Assembly (NCBI GenBank): GCA_947464885.1
Contig: CANHYZ010000018.1
Coordinates: 1 to 13,894, forward strand
From: Flavobacteriales bacterium
GTDB taxonomy: Bacteria > Bacteroidota > Bacteroidia > Flavobacteriales_D > Sanyastnellaceae
DNA: 13,894 nt
Reading direction: 5' to 3'
Translations under genes and position numbers: made by a program
Notes under the pieces: generated by a model
The model's database searches: none
Told to the model about the DNA's origin: nothing
What the model saw: only the letters and a program-made list of their open reading frames with translations
In this document: positions 1 to 7,718 of the stretch, piece by piece
How positions within the stretch are numbered: the stretch's first letter is position 1
Layout: the number at the start of each line of letters is the position of its first letter

Positions 1-454
1 GAACAACTACGCTAAAGTGCCGCAAATCGGAAATGTCATCATCGAGGATCATGTCGAAATCGGAGCGAATACGGCGATTGATCGCGCCACACTGGGCTCA
101 ACAATTATACGCAAGGGCGTAAAACTCGATAACCTTATTCAGGTGGCACACAACGTCGAGATTGGAGAGAACACTGTGATTGCGGCTCAAACCGGAATCG
201 CGGGTTCTACCAAGATTGGTCGTGACTGTATGATTGGCGGACAGGTGGGAATCGTTGGCCATATCATCATTGCCGACGGAACTAAGATTGCAGCGCAGAG
301 CGGAATTGGGCACAGCATAAAGGATCCCGGAACCATCGTTCAAGGTTCACCCGCATTTGCCATCATGGATTACAAGAAGTCTTATATCGGTTTCATGAAA
401 TTGCCTGAGCTCATGAAACAACTCGGCGCCATCAACAAAAAGCTCGAGCTATAA
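1..454 (+). CDS. lpxD: UDP-3-O-acylglucosamine N-acyltransferase LpxD, C-terminal part (5' end outside window)
   Basis: LpxD transfers a 3-hydroxyacyl chain from acyl carrier protein to the 2-amino group of UDP-3-O-acylglucosamine, the third step of lipid A synthesis, in the cytoplasm. The reading frame is already open at base 2 and gives 150 residues, roughly the last 45% of the usual 340 or so. Seen directly: imperfect hexapeptide repeats of a left-handed beta helix (IGANTAIDRATLGS, IGENTVIAAQTGIAGS), the AHNV segment that carries the catalytic His in E. coli LpxD (His239 there), a second conserved His in VGH, and the LpxD-type ending QGSPAFAIMDYKKSY followed by a short helix. A GTG at 17 is internal, not the start. 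Many Bacteroidota carry two LpxD-like genes, and the truncated N-terminus prevents saying which this is. The next gene begins 14 bases downstream, so the two are probably co-transcribed. Confidence 0.93.
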   Translation, partial: NNYAKVPQIGNVIIEDHVEIGANTAIDRATLGSTIIRKGVKLDNLIQVAHNVEIGENTVIAAQTGIAGSTKIGRDCMIGGQVGIVGHIIIADGTKIAAQSGIGHSIKDPGTIVQGSPAFAIMDYKKSYIGFMKLPELMKQLGAINKKLEL

Positions 455-468
455 ACGTTCGCTGAAAC

Positions 469-1269
469 ATGTTCGCTGATAGTTGGTTCGAAACGCTGGC
501 GTGGGTCAAACATGCCATCAAAGCCGCAGGTCCGCATGGAGTTCATTCACCCTTTGTTTATCGGCTCATCACCCATGATTTGCGCAAGCGGAATTTGTTT
601 CCGGTTCAACCGCAAATTGAAGCGTGTCGAAAACGCCTTAAGCAATCTACAGATGTAGTTGAGGTGAATGATTTGGGTGCCGGCAGCAGAGTGAACAAGC
701 ATGCACGCCGCAGTGTTGCTTCCATCGCAAAGAGCGCTCTTCAGCCTGCAAGTCATGCACAGGTCATGGCCACCTTGGCACGCCATAGTCAATCGCGCAA
801 CATACTTGAATTGGGTACATCCCTGGGATTGACATCAGCCTATTTGGCGCTGTCATCAAGCGATGTGCGCGTTGTCACCATCGAAGGAGCTCCGGCCATA
901 GCGCAGCTGGCAGCGGAATCATGGCAAGCAATCGGTTTGAATAACGTCGAACTTGTCACGGCCTCTTTCGATGAGGCGCTACCTGATGTGCTTGCGAAAA
1001 TGAAGCGTGTCGATTTTGTACTCATCGATGGTAATCATCGCTATGAGCCTACCATGCGATACATCAACCAATTGTTGAGCGTTGTGCATGAGGAAACGGT
1101 TATTGTTCTGGACGACATTCACTGGTCCGAAGAAATGGAACGAGCCTGGAACGAATGCGCTGCGCTACCTGAAGTAACGCTGAGCCTTGATTTCTTTGAT
1201 TTTGGTGTGCTTTACTTTAAGAAGGGGAGGCGGAAGGAGCATTTTAGGCTTTACAGGCCCTGGCATTAA
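469..1269 (+). CDS. class I SAM-dependent methyltransferase (O-methyltransferase-like)
   Basis: A 266-residue cytoplasmic protein with a Rossmann methyltransferase core. Visible features in order: an N-terminal HGVHSPFVYRL segment (residues 23-33) typical of a Bacteroidota family; motif I ILELGTSLG (112-120), which binds SAM; an acidic residue closing strand 2 (VVTIEG, Glu139), expected to bind the SAM ribose; VLIDGNHRYEPT (Asp187, His190); and VIVLDDIHWS (Asp215, Asp216, His218). The last two resemble the metal- and substrate-side motifs of catechol-type O-methyltransferases (Methyltransf_24-like). The substrate is unknown. The ATG at 469 lies 14 bases after the lpxD stop, with no clear Shine-Dalgarno site, which is normal for this phylum. 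Adjacency to lpxD may reflect only a shared transcript. There is no obvious terminator before the next gene, which has its own promoter. Confidence 0.85.
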   Translation: MFADSWFETLAWVKHAIKAAGPHGVHSPFVYRLITHDLRKRNLFPVQPQIEACRKRLKQSTDVVEVNDLGAGSRVNKHARRSVASIAKSALQPASHAQVMATLARHSQSRNILELGTSLGLTSAYLALSSSDVRVVTIEGAPAIAQLAAESWQAIGLNNVELVTASFDEALPDVLAKMKRVDFVLIDGNHRYEPTMRYINQLLSVVHEETVIVLDDIHWSEEMERAWNECAALPEVTLSLDFFDFGVLYFKKGRRKEHFRLYRPWH

Positions 1270-1299
1270 CGCATTTTAATGAAACCCCGAAACGGAAGT

Positions 1300-1330
1300 T
1301 TTGAGCAGCCGTGGCTTGCGGTTATTTTTG
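1300..1330 (+). promoter_or_regulatory. Bacteroidota-type sigma-ABfr promoter for the secreted-protein gene at 1354
   Basis: TTTG at 1300-1303 is followed by 19 bases and then TATTTTTG at 1323-1330. This matches the known Bacteroidetes primary promoter consensus (TTTG, N19-21, TAnnTTTG) at every fixed base. Transcription would begin a few bases after 1330, leaving a leader of roughly 20 bases before the ATG at 1354. The match is seen in the sequence; activity is inferred. Confidence 0.6.
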
Positions 1331-1353
1331 CTGCCTAATTAATCTAAAGATCC

Positions 1354-1881
1354 ATGATGAAAAAATTGTTTATCGCTGCGCTTTTGGCCATGCCTGTATT
1401 GGCTTCTGCGCAAGACAAGGGTACAGCTGTTGCACCTGCTTCCAAAGCTCCTGAAAATAAGTTCGCCATTGCCAATCCGGAGGTTTTGTTTCTGGAATTG
1501 ATTGTGGCTACTAATCCAGCCGGTGCTCAAACGATCCGTGCTGATTTTGGTCGTGAAATCCTCGCAGGTCTCACGGATAAGGAGATGATTAAGCAATTGT
1601 CTGAAATGCGTTCTATGGTTTTCCCAAGCGTGCCTGATGCTATGAATTATTTGTCTTCACAAGGGTATAAGTTTCAGCAGAACTATGTGACCTACGACAA
1701 AGAAAATAAGCCTGATGCTACGCACATGGTCTTCGAAAAGCGCATGCCACGTCGTCAACCGGATGGCGCACCACGCCCACGCCCTGATGGCGTGAAAGGC
1801 GAACCCGCTAAGGATGGCGATGTTCCAACGAAAGAAGGTGCGAAGCCAACCATTACTCCAAAAGAGCAAAAGAAGAAATAA
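1354..1881 (+). CDS. secreted protein of unknown function with a charged, proline-rich tail
   Basis: I do not recognise a named family with certainty. The 175-residue product begins with a clear Sec signal peptide: MMKK, a hydrophobic core FIAALLAMPVLA, then ASAQ, with likely cleavage around residues 19-20. Residues about 35-130 look globular and end with DAMNYLSSQGYKFQQNYVTY and THMVFEKR. This pattern (a 'DA-NY-...-GY/W-F' helix followed by a closing strand) recalls many small secreted Bacteroidota proteins of unknown role; that resemblance is from memory. Residues about 131-175 are low complexity, rich in Pro, Lys, Arg, Asp and Gly and ending EQKKK, and are probably disordered. The gene has its own promoter upstream and a strong terminator directly after the stop, so it is probably monocistronic. 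Either Met1 or Met2 could be the start. The location is probably periplasmic, since no lipobox or sorting domain is seen. Confidence 0.8.
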   Translation: MMKKLFIAALLAMPVLASAQDKGTAVAPASKAPENKFAIANPEVLFLELIVATNPAGAQTIRADFGREILAGLTDKEMIKQLSEMRSMVFPSVPDAMNYLSSQGYKFQQNYVTYDKENKPDATHMVFEKRMPRRQPDGAPRPRPDGVKGEPAKDGDVPTKEGAKPTITPKEQKKK

Positions 1882-1886
1882 TCATG

Positions 1887-1913
1887 AAAGCCCCGCATTG
1901 GGGCTTTTTTTTT
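1887..1913 (+). terminator. rho-independent terminator after the secreted-protein gene
   Basis: The stem AAAGCCCC (1887-1894) pairs perfectly with GGGGCTTT (1900-1907) around the 5-base loop GCATT, and a run of T continues to 1913. It starts 5 bases after the stop codon at 1881 and separates this transcript from the histidine kinase gene. Confidence 0.92.
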
Positions 1914-1917
1914 AAAC

Positions 1918-1925
1918 CACCTTTG
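1918..1925 (+). promoter_or_regulatory. possible -7 element for the histidine kinase gene
   Basis: CACCTTTG differs by one base from the Bacteroidetes -7 consensus TAnnTTTG and lies 26 bases before the ATG at 1952. The only TTG upstream (1898-1900, inside the terminator hairpin) is 17 bases away, shorter than the preferred 19-21. This is a weak candidate, listed because the preceding terminator implies a new promoter somewhere in this gap. Confidence 0.25.
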
Positions 1926-1951
1926 CCCGAGTTACATTCCTTACTCGATTC

Positions 1952-2890
1952 ATGAAGAAAGAGAAAATAGCCTTGCGCGTCCTATATGTTTTGGCGGTAT
2001 ATGTGCTTCTCCAGCTGGTGTGGTGGGGCTATCAGCTCATACAGCTAAATGCTGAAATCATTTTTTCAGAGCAGAACGATTTGAATGCGCAGTATCTATT
2101 ACTGCGAAAAAAGGTTTGGATGGTAGCCGGCGAGGGAGCTGTTTTCTTTATCCTGCTAGCCGTTGGATTTCGCTACATCAAGCGCACGGTATCCACAGAA
2201 TTGGCCCAAGCCCGAAGGGAGAAGAATTTTCTATTGGCTGTAACGCACGAGTTGAAGACACCGATTGCCGCGGTGAAGTTGTTTTTGGAAACAATGCAGT
2301 CGCGCTCGATTGACGAGGAGAAAAGAAAGATGATGACCGGACAGGCACTTCAAGAAACCAAGCGCTTGCAATCGCTAACGGAAAACATCCTGTTGGCAAC
2401 ACGCATGGATCAACAACAGGCCATTGCGGAATTAATGCCCTTGAATTTTAGTGAGCTGTTAAAGCGAGAGGTGGAGCGATTCCAGCGCCTGTATCCGCAT
2501 CGGCTTGAAACGGAAATTACCGAGGGATTAGCGGTGCTGGGAGATGAGCAGATGCTGTCGGCCTTGATTGTGAATCTCCTGGATAATGCCTTTAAATATG
2601 GTGGTACAGAAATGCCTGTGCGTGTGCGTTTAGAGAGCTCTTCCAATAAACTACTGCTCACCATTACCGATTCGGGCAAGGGGATTTCTATTCAGGAGCG
2701 TAAAAATATTTTCCGCATGTTCTATCGCACGGGTAATGAAGAAACAAGGTCGACATCCGGAACCGGTCTCGGGCTTTTCATTGTTGCGGCCGTTGCAAAA
2801 TTGCATAAAGCGGAAATAGAAGTCAGCGATAATCAGCCGCAAGGAAGCATCTTTGCAGTTAAAATGAACGTAATTCAACATGAAGCATAA
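1952..2890 (+). CDS. membrane sensor histidine kinase (HisKA/HATPase_c), no adjacent response regulator
   Basis: A 312-residue inner-membrane kinase expected to autophosphorylate on His and pass the phosphate to a response regulator. Two membrane segments are visible (about residues 7-30 and 55-76), enclosing a periplasmic loop of only about 25 residues. This is too small for a PAS, CHASE or Cache sensor, so the signal is probably sensed in the membrane or through a partner. The H-box is AVTHELKTPIAA with His99; the N-box is NLLDNAFKYG (Asn208, Asn212); the G1 box is DSGKG (240-244), the F-box FRMFYRTG, and the G2 box GTGLGL (270-275). All catalytic boxes are intact. No receiver or DNA-binding domain gene follows. 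Instead the last 11 bases overlap the start of gpmI, which implies co-transcription and possibly translational coupling. The signal and the partner regulator are unknown. Confidence 0.92.
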   Translation: MKKEKIALRVLYVLAVYVLLQLVWWGYQLIQLNAEIIFSEQNDLNAQYLLLRKKVWMVAGEGAVFFILLAVGFRYIKRTVSTELAQARREKNFLLAVTHELKTPIAAVKLFLETMQSRSIDEEKRKMMTGQALQETKRLQSLTENILLATRMDQQQAIAELMPLNFSELLKREVERFQRLYPHRLETEITEGLAVLGDEQMLSALIVNLLDNAFKYGGTEMPVRVRLESSSNKLLLTITDSGKGISIQERKNIFRMFYRTGNEETRSTSGTGLGLFIVAAVAKLHKAEIEVSDNQPQGSIFAVKMNVIQHEA

Positions 2891-4397
2891 AGCGTGTTTA
2901 ATCATCCTTGATGGCTGGGGAAAAGGCAATCCAGATTCGGGCAATGCCGTGCATATGGCCAAGACACCCTTCGCAGATTTTCTCAATGCAAACTACCCGC
3001 ATTCAACCTTGCGAACCGATGGTGAGTTTGTGGGATTGCCGGAAGGTCAAATGGGCAACAGTGAAGTAGGGCACATGAATATCGGCGCAGGCCGTGTTGT
3101 CTATCAGGATTTGGTGAAAATCAATATTGCCATTCGTGAAGGTAGCTTCTTTGAGCAGCCGGCATTGTTGGACGCATTTGCTCATGCCGCTGAAAAGGGT
3201 GTGAAGGTGCACTTGCTTGGACTGGTCAGCGACGGTGGTGTGCATTCGCACAGTACGCATTTGATGGCGCTGTGTGATTTAGCAAAACGCTATGAAGGTG
3301 TGCAGACCTACATCCATGCATTTACGGACGGTCGTGATACAGACCCGAAGAGTGGTCTCGGCTACATCGGCGCTATTGAAAAGCATATTGAAGGTGGGCC
3401 AGTGAAGATGGCATCCGTTTGCGGACGCTATTACGCGATGGATCGCGATAAGCGATGGGAGCGCGTGAAGAAGGCTTACGATTTGATGATTCACGGAATT
3501 GGTGCAGCGGGAGATTCAGCCTCTGCGATAATTGAAAGCGCTTATGCTACGGGAGTTACCGATGAGTTTATTGAACCGGCGTTCATTGCCGACGCCAACG
3601 GTCAGCCTGTTGCATGTATTCACCCGAACGATGTAGTCATCTGTTTCAACTACCGCACAGATCGTTGCAGAGAAATTACGCAGGTCTTACACCAGCAGGA
3701 TTTTCCGGGGTTCGACATGAAGTGCATTCCGTTGCATTATGTCACCATGACCAACTACGATGATTCCTTCCGCGATGTTCATGTGGTGTACGATAAAGAT
3801 AATTTGATTCAAACATTGGGGGAAGTAGTTTCTGCTGCAGGCGCGACACAAATACGCATTGCAGAAACCGAGAAATATCCTCACGTAACGTTCTTCTTCA
3901 GCGGTGGACGTGAATCGGAATTCACCGGAGAGCGTCGCATCATGATTCCGTCACCCAAAGTGGCCACCTATGATTTACAACCGGAGATGAGCGCACATGG
4001 AATCGCTGATGCCATTTGTGAAGCGATGACGACTAACCCGGCTGATTTCATTTGTCTGAATTTCGCGAATCCCGACATGGTTGGCCATACCGGTGTTTTT
4101 GAAGCAATCGTGAAGGCTGTTGAAACAACGGACCATTGTCTGAAGCAAGTGGTTGAAACAGGGTTGAAATCCGGATACACGTTTGTCATCATAGCCGATC
4201 ACGGTAACGCTGATTTCGCTGTCAACAGCGATGGTTCACCGAATACAGCGCACACCACGAATCCCGTTCCCGTTTGGGTCATTCATCCCGAAGTATCGGA
4301 GGTGCACGCCGGAAAATTGGCCGATGTTGCGCCAACGATTTTGAAGATGATGGACATCGCGCAGCCCGCGGAAATGACCGGTCGTCCGTTGTTTTAA
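2880..4397 (+). CDS. gpmI: 2,3-bisphosphoglycerate-independent phosphoglycerate mutase
   Basis: Interconverts 3-phosphoglycerate and 2-phosphoglycerate in glycolysis and gluconeogenesis through a phosphoserine intermediate, using two Mn-type metal ions. It is a cytoplasmic monomer. At 505 residues it has the normal family length. Visible motifs: LIILDGWG (metal ligand Asp11); GNSEVGHMNIGAGR with the catalytic Ser61; DGGVHSH; HAFTDGRDT; GRYYAMDRDKRWERVKKAY; NYRTDR; FFFSGG; ANPDMVGHTG; and ADHGNAD near the C-terminus, the second half of the alkaline-phosphatase-like metal site. The ATG at 2880 gives the conserved N-terminus and overlaps the kinase gene by 11 bases. The stop codon at 4395-4397 overlaps the stop of the convergent helicase gene, leaving no room for a conventional terminator after gpmI. 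I see nothing missing or unusual in the active site. Confidence 0.97.
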   Translation: MKHKACLIILDGWGKGNPDSGNAVHMAKTPFADFLNANYPHSTLRTDGEFVGLPEGQMGNSEVGHMNIGAGRVVYQDLVKINIAIREGSFFEQPALLDAFAHAAEKGVKVHLLGLVSDGGVHSHSTHLMALCDLAKRYEGVQTYIHAFTDGRDTDPKSGLGYIGAIEKHIEGGPVKMASVCGRYYAMDRDKRWERVKKAYDLMIHGIGAAGDSASAIIESAYATGVTDEFIEPAFIADANGQPVACIHPNDVVICFNYRTDRCREITQVLHQQDFPGFDMKCIPLHYVTMTNYDDSFRDVHVVYDKDNLIQTLGEVVSAAGATQIRIAETEKYPHVTFFFSGGRESEFTGERRIMIPSPKVATYDLQPEMSAHGIADAICEAMTTNPADFICLNFANPDMVGHTGVFEAIVKAVETTDHCLKQVVETGLKSGYTFVIIADHGNADFAVNSDGSPNTAHTTNPVPVWVIHPEVSEVHAGKLADVAPTILKMMDIAQPAEMTGRPLF

Positions 4398-6850
4398 GAA
4401 TCCCACTCCAACGTCATGCGTTGAACACGGTCAATCAGTTCTTCTGAACTCATCTGCTCACGCAGGCGGTCAACCATGATCGGGAAGGCCAGCGGCGTGG
4501 GGCGTTGTGGCGTTTTGATAATGCGCTTTTGATTTTCCATGCGTTGCAAGGCTGCTAGCGTTCGGGTGAACTCCAGTTGCTGATGAACGACTTCATCATA
4601 AGCCTGACGCACCAGCAGATTCTCCGGCTCATACGAAGTGAACACATCGAAAATCAGTTGTGATGAACTCTGCAGATGACGCTCTTTGAGTTGTTGTCCG
4701 GGATATCCTTTGAACACAAGTCCCGCGATGGCAGCGATATCCCGAAACCTTCTCCGCGCGAGTTCGCTGCTGTTGATGCCGGCCAGCATATCGCGCTCAA
4801 GATGGGTTGAATCGAGTAGGCCGTTGCGCAATCCTTCTTCCAATCGAATGGGTTGATCACTCAACAACTCGAAGCCGTAATCGTTGTAAGCAAGCGAAAA
4901 ACTGCACGGATAAAGTTTGCCCAATCGATATCCAATTAATGCCGCTAAGCCTTCGTGGACGCAGCGTCCTTCAAACGGATAGAACAGTGCATGATAGCCT
5001 TCCTTGGTTTCGAATAACTCAATCAGTAATTCATCACGAAGCGGCACGTGCGAGCGCTCGCGCTGCAGTTGGATAATTGGCTGAATAAATCCCAGTTCGC
5101 GGTCTGTGCTGGTTGATGGCCGGTCAGCCAATAAAGCGGATTCTTCCATCTTTCTCCGCAACATGATACTCATGTTAGATGTCAGTGGCAGTCGACCACC
5201 TAACCACACCGGACTTCTTCCTTTAGGTTGTTTTGATTTCCGGACGAGGGCAACCATGTTTTTAACGCGAAGGATTTCGAGATTCAAACCGGCAAACCAA
5301 AAGTTATCGCCTTCGTTGAGTTGCGTAACGAAGGATTCTTCAACATATCCCAACAAGCCCCCCTTAGAGAGTTTCACAGCCATGAGTGTGTCACTCACAA
5401 TGGTGCCAATCGACATGCGATGTCTGCGCGCCAATCGGACGGATGCAATGTGATAACGTCCCTCTATCAGCGACAATTTGTTGTAGTCGTCGTAACTCCG
5501 CAACGCATGTCCACCATTCGCGGTAAAGCCCAGCACCCATTGCCATTCGCGATCTGTGATTTCTTCAAAACACATCGTGTTGCGTATTTCATTCAACACG
5601 GTTTCTGCCTCAAAGCCATCGCCGGTGGCGAGTGTAACGAGGTATTGCACGAGCACATCAAAGCAGAGATAAAGGGGCGTTTTACTTTCAAGGAAGTCCT
5701 CCGCAATGGCTTGTCGAAGTGCAGCAGCTTCAATCAGTTCGAGCGAGTGTGTCGGAAGAAAGTAAATCGTGCTGGCGGCATCCGGTCGATGGCCGCTGCG
5801 GCCTGCGCGTTGCACAAAGCGGGAGATGCCTTTGGGTCCGCCAATCTGGATAATCGTCTCGACGGGCGCGAAGTCGACGCCAAGATCAAGGCTGCCTGTG
5901 CACACGACGGCTTTAAGACGCCCGTCATGCAGGCTTTGTTCCACCCAATGACGGATTTCTTTGCTGATGCTACCATGGTGCATGGCCATGACGCCGGCCA
6001 GGTCGGGATGCAATTCCAGTAGTTTGCGATACCAGATTTCGCATTGAGAGCGGACATTGGTAAAGACCAAGGTGGACAAGCTGCTTTCGATAACGGGGAT
6101 TAAGTGTTCGGCCATTTTTAACCCGAGGTGCCCGGCCCAGGGCATGCGTTCAGCTTTTACCGGCAACAGGGATTCAACGTGAATGGATTTCCGAACGCTG
6201 CTGCGAATGAGTACACCCGAAGAGGAGCAATCTTTTCCCAGCAGACAATGCATAGCCTCTTGAAGATTGCCAATCGTGGCCGAAATGCCCCAAATGCAGA
6301 GTTGTGGAGCCAGCGTTTTTAGCCGGCTAAGGGCGAGCTCAACCTGCACACCGCGTTTGGTACCCATGATATCATGCCATTCATCCGCTACGATTGCCTC
6401 GAGGTGGGAGAATAGCTTGCTGCAACCTTTGCTGCAGAGCATGAGATGCAAACTCTCCGGCGTTGTAATCAGGATGTTGGGTTGTTTGCTGCGCTGTTTG
6501 GCGCGTTCAGCAGCGGAGGTGTCACCGGTGCGAATGGCAACAGTTAAAGGCAACTGCGCACTTTCAATAACACGTTCGGCAGAGAGCTGTATTTCACGCG
6601 CCAGCGCTCGGATGGGTGCTAGCCAAATAACACGGATATCAGACGGCTCTTTTTTGGCGTGTCGATAGCGCATGAGGAAGGGCAAGAGCACGGAATAGGT
6701 TTTTCCGCTTCCTGTCGGGGCATTCACCAATCCGTCTTTCCCGGCATCAATCGATAGCCAAGCCTCTCGCTGAAATGCCAGAGGTTCCCACTGACGCGAA
6801 GCCATCCATTCCGCACATGATGCTGATGTTTCAGAAATTGATTTGGACAA
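4394..6850 (-). CDS. Lhr-type DEXH-box helicase, ligase-associated DNA damage response family
   Basis: An 818-residue superfamily 2 helicase. Numbered from the TTG at 6850: Q-motif-like FQREAW (26-31), Walker A APTGSGKT (44-51), TTPES (129-133), DEXH box DEWH (156-159), motif III SAT (190-192), the TGSLDLGVDF region (318-327), and motif VI QRAGRSGHR (347-355). The long C-terminal half, with winged-helix and Lhr-specific regions, is present. Length and motifs fit the helicase that in many bacteria sits beside an ATP-dependent DNA ligase, a beta-lactamase-fold exonuclease and the PdeM phosphoesterase; none of these is visible in this window. The start is uncertain. TTG at 6850 keeps the conserved EWMASRQWEP segment and the frame stops shortly upstream, while the first in-frame ATG (6805) would cut into that segment. 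Its stop shares bases with the gpmI stop. Role in DNA repair is inferred from the family. Confidence 0.92.
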   Translation of the reverse strand: MSKSISETSASCAEWMASRQWEPLAFQREAWLSIDAGKDGLVNAPTGSGKTYSVLLPFLMRYRHAKKEPSDIRVIWLAPIRALAREIQLSAERVIESAQLPLTVAIRTGDTSAAERAKQRSKQPNILITTPESLHLMLCSKGCSKLFSHLEAIVADEWHDIMGTKRGVQVELALSRLKTLAPQLCIWGISATIGNLQEAMHCLLGKDCSSSGVLIRSSVRKSIHVESLLPVKAERMPWAGHLGLKMAEHLIPVIESSLSTLVFTNVRSQCEIWYRKLLELHPDLAGVMAMHHGSISKEIRHWVEQSLHDGRLKAVVCTGSLDLGVDFAPVETIIQIGGPKGISRFVQRAGRSGHRPDAASTIYFLPTHSLELIEAAALRQAIAEDFLESKTPLYLCFDVLVQYLVTLATGDGFEAETVLNEIRNTMCFEEITDREWQWVLGFTANGGHALRSYDDYNKLSLIEGRYHIASVRLARRHRMSIGTIVSDTLMAVKLSKGGLLGYVEESFVTQLNEGDNFWFAGLNLEILRVKNMVALVRKSKQPKGRSPVWLGGRLPLTSNMSIMLRRKMEESALLADRPSTSTDRELGFIQPIIQLQRERSHVPLRDELLIELFETKEGYHALFYPFEGRCVHEGLAALIGYRLGKLYPCSFSLAYNDYGFELLSDQPIRLEEGLRNGLLDSTHLERDMLAGINSSELARRRFRDIAAIAGLVFKGYPGQQLKERHLQSSSQLIFDVFTSYEPENLLVRQAYDEVVHQQLEFTRTLAALQRMENQKRIIKTPQRPTPLAFPIMVDRLREQMSSEELIDRVQRMTLEWDS

Positions 6851-6871
6851 AGTCAGTGTTTTTTGCGCATT

Positions 6872-6902
6872 TTTGCCTTGAAATGATTGCCGGTTATTTC
6901 AG
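6872..6902 (+). promoter_or_regulatory. possible promoter for the TPR protein gene
   Basis: TTTG at 6872-6875 is followed by 19 bases and then TATTTCAG at 6895-6902. The spacing is right for a Bacteroidetes promoter and the -33 part is exact, but the -7 part differs from TAnnTTTG at two bases. It lies in the 91-base divergent gap between the helicase gene and the gene at 6942. This is a weak candidate. Confidence 0.28.
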
Positions 6903-6941
6903 GCACCATTTTGGTAATCATTCCAACAAACAAAAGAACAC

Positions 6942-7661
6942 ATGAAAAAGTTATTTCCATTTTTGATTTTGGCCTTGCTGATGGTTTCGAATGCATCAGC
7001 GCAAACCGACAACGATTACAAAGACTTGCTCACGCTATTCGTTGGTGAGAAATATGAAAAGTGCCTCTACAAAGCAGAAGGTTATACGTTGGATGAAAAG
7101 ACCAAGAAGGACGCGTTGCCTTATCTTTTTATGAGTCGCTGCTTTTATGAGATGTCGAAGCGTGATGAGTTCAAGGAAAAATATCCCAATTCTTTCAAGG
7201 ATGCGATGAAATACATCTCCAAGTATGGTTCGAAGGATAAGGAAAAGAAGTACCTGGCTGAATACGAAGATTTCTTTGCACAGATACGCGGTGCCGCAAT
7301 TGCTGAAGCAGAGACCATGATGGATACACAGAAGTACAGCAAAGCGAAGCAGCTCTATGATCAATTGCTGGATATCGATCCCAACGATGCGGGCGCACAG
7401 CTGATGATGGGCGTTGTCTTCAACTACATGAAGGCTAAAAAAGAGTCGGATACGGCTTTAGCAAAAGCCAAGGCGATTCTCGCAGAGAAGAAGGCCGGCA
7501 CTACCAAGGAACAATTGGGTTTGCTGAAGTATGCCATCACCTTGCATGCAACCAACAACTCAGGCAGCAAGGATTTAGCGAAGGAGTGGTTGGATTTGGG
7601 CCTTGAGTATTTCCCCGATGACAAAGAATACAAAGTCACGTATGATACTATCGCCGGCTAA
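6942..7661 (+). CDS. secreted tetratricopeptide-repeat protein of unknown function
   Basis: A 239-residue protein starting with a Sec signal peptide (MKKLFPFLILALLMVSNASAQ, cleavage near residue 20), so probably periplasmic. At least one clear TPR lies at about residues 118-152: an AEAETMMDTQKYSKAKQLYD helix pair followed by LLDIDPNDAGAQLMMGVVF, with the usual small and aromatic spacing and the 'DPND' turn. A second, degenerate unit may run through residues 155-185. The N-terminal part (22-110) is helical and Lys/Glu-rich. TPRs bind other proteins, so a scaffolding role in the envelope is plausible, but partner and function are unknown. It stands alone between a divergent helicase gene and a convergent patatin gene and has its own terminator. 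The ATG at 6942 is fixed by the signal peptide. Confidence 0.85.
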   Translation: MKKLFPFLILALLMVSNASAQTDNDYKDLLTLFVGEKYEKCLYKAEGYTLDEKTKKDALPYLFMSRCFYEMSKRDEFKEKYPNSFKDAMKYISKYGSKDKEKKYLAEYEDFFAQIRGAAIAEAETMMDTQKYSKAKQLYDQLLDIDPNDAGAQLMMGVVFNYMKAKKESDTALAKAKAILAEKKAGTTKEQLGLLKYAITLHATNNSGSKDLAKEWLDLGLEYFPDDKEYKVTYDTIAG

Positions 7662-7681
7662 TCCCGCGAAATAGATAAAAC

Positions 7682-7709
7682 AAAAGGTCTGCCCCGCAGA
7701 CCTTTTTTT
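7682..7709. terminator. bidirectional rho-independent terminator between the TPR and patatin genes
   Basis: AAAAGGTCTGC (7682-7692) pairs perfectly with GCAGACCTTTT (7696-7706) around a CCC loop. On the plus strand a T run extends to 7709, serving the TPR gene that ends at 7661. On the minus strand the stem is followed by TTTTGTTTTA, so it can also end the patatin transcript. That transcript would cross the heptanucleotide array first. Confidence 0.9.
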
Positions 7710-7718
7710 ATGAGGTCG

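Noticed and set aside
2651..2986. A 111-codon minus-strand frame across the kinase/gpmI junction
   Set aside because: It is antisense to two well-supported genes with no family features.
5321..6022. A 233-codon open frame on the plus strand
   Set aside because: It lies wholly antisense to the helicase gene and its translation shows no recognisable motif or signal; it is a shadow of the real gene's codon use.
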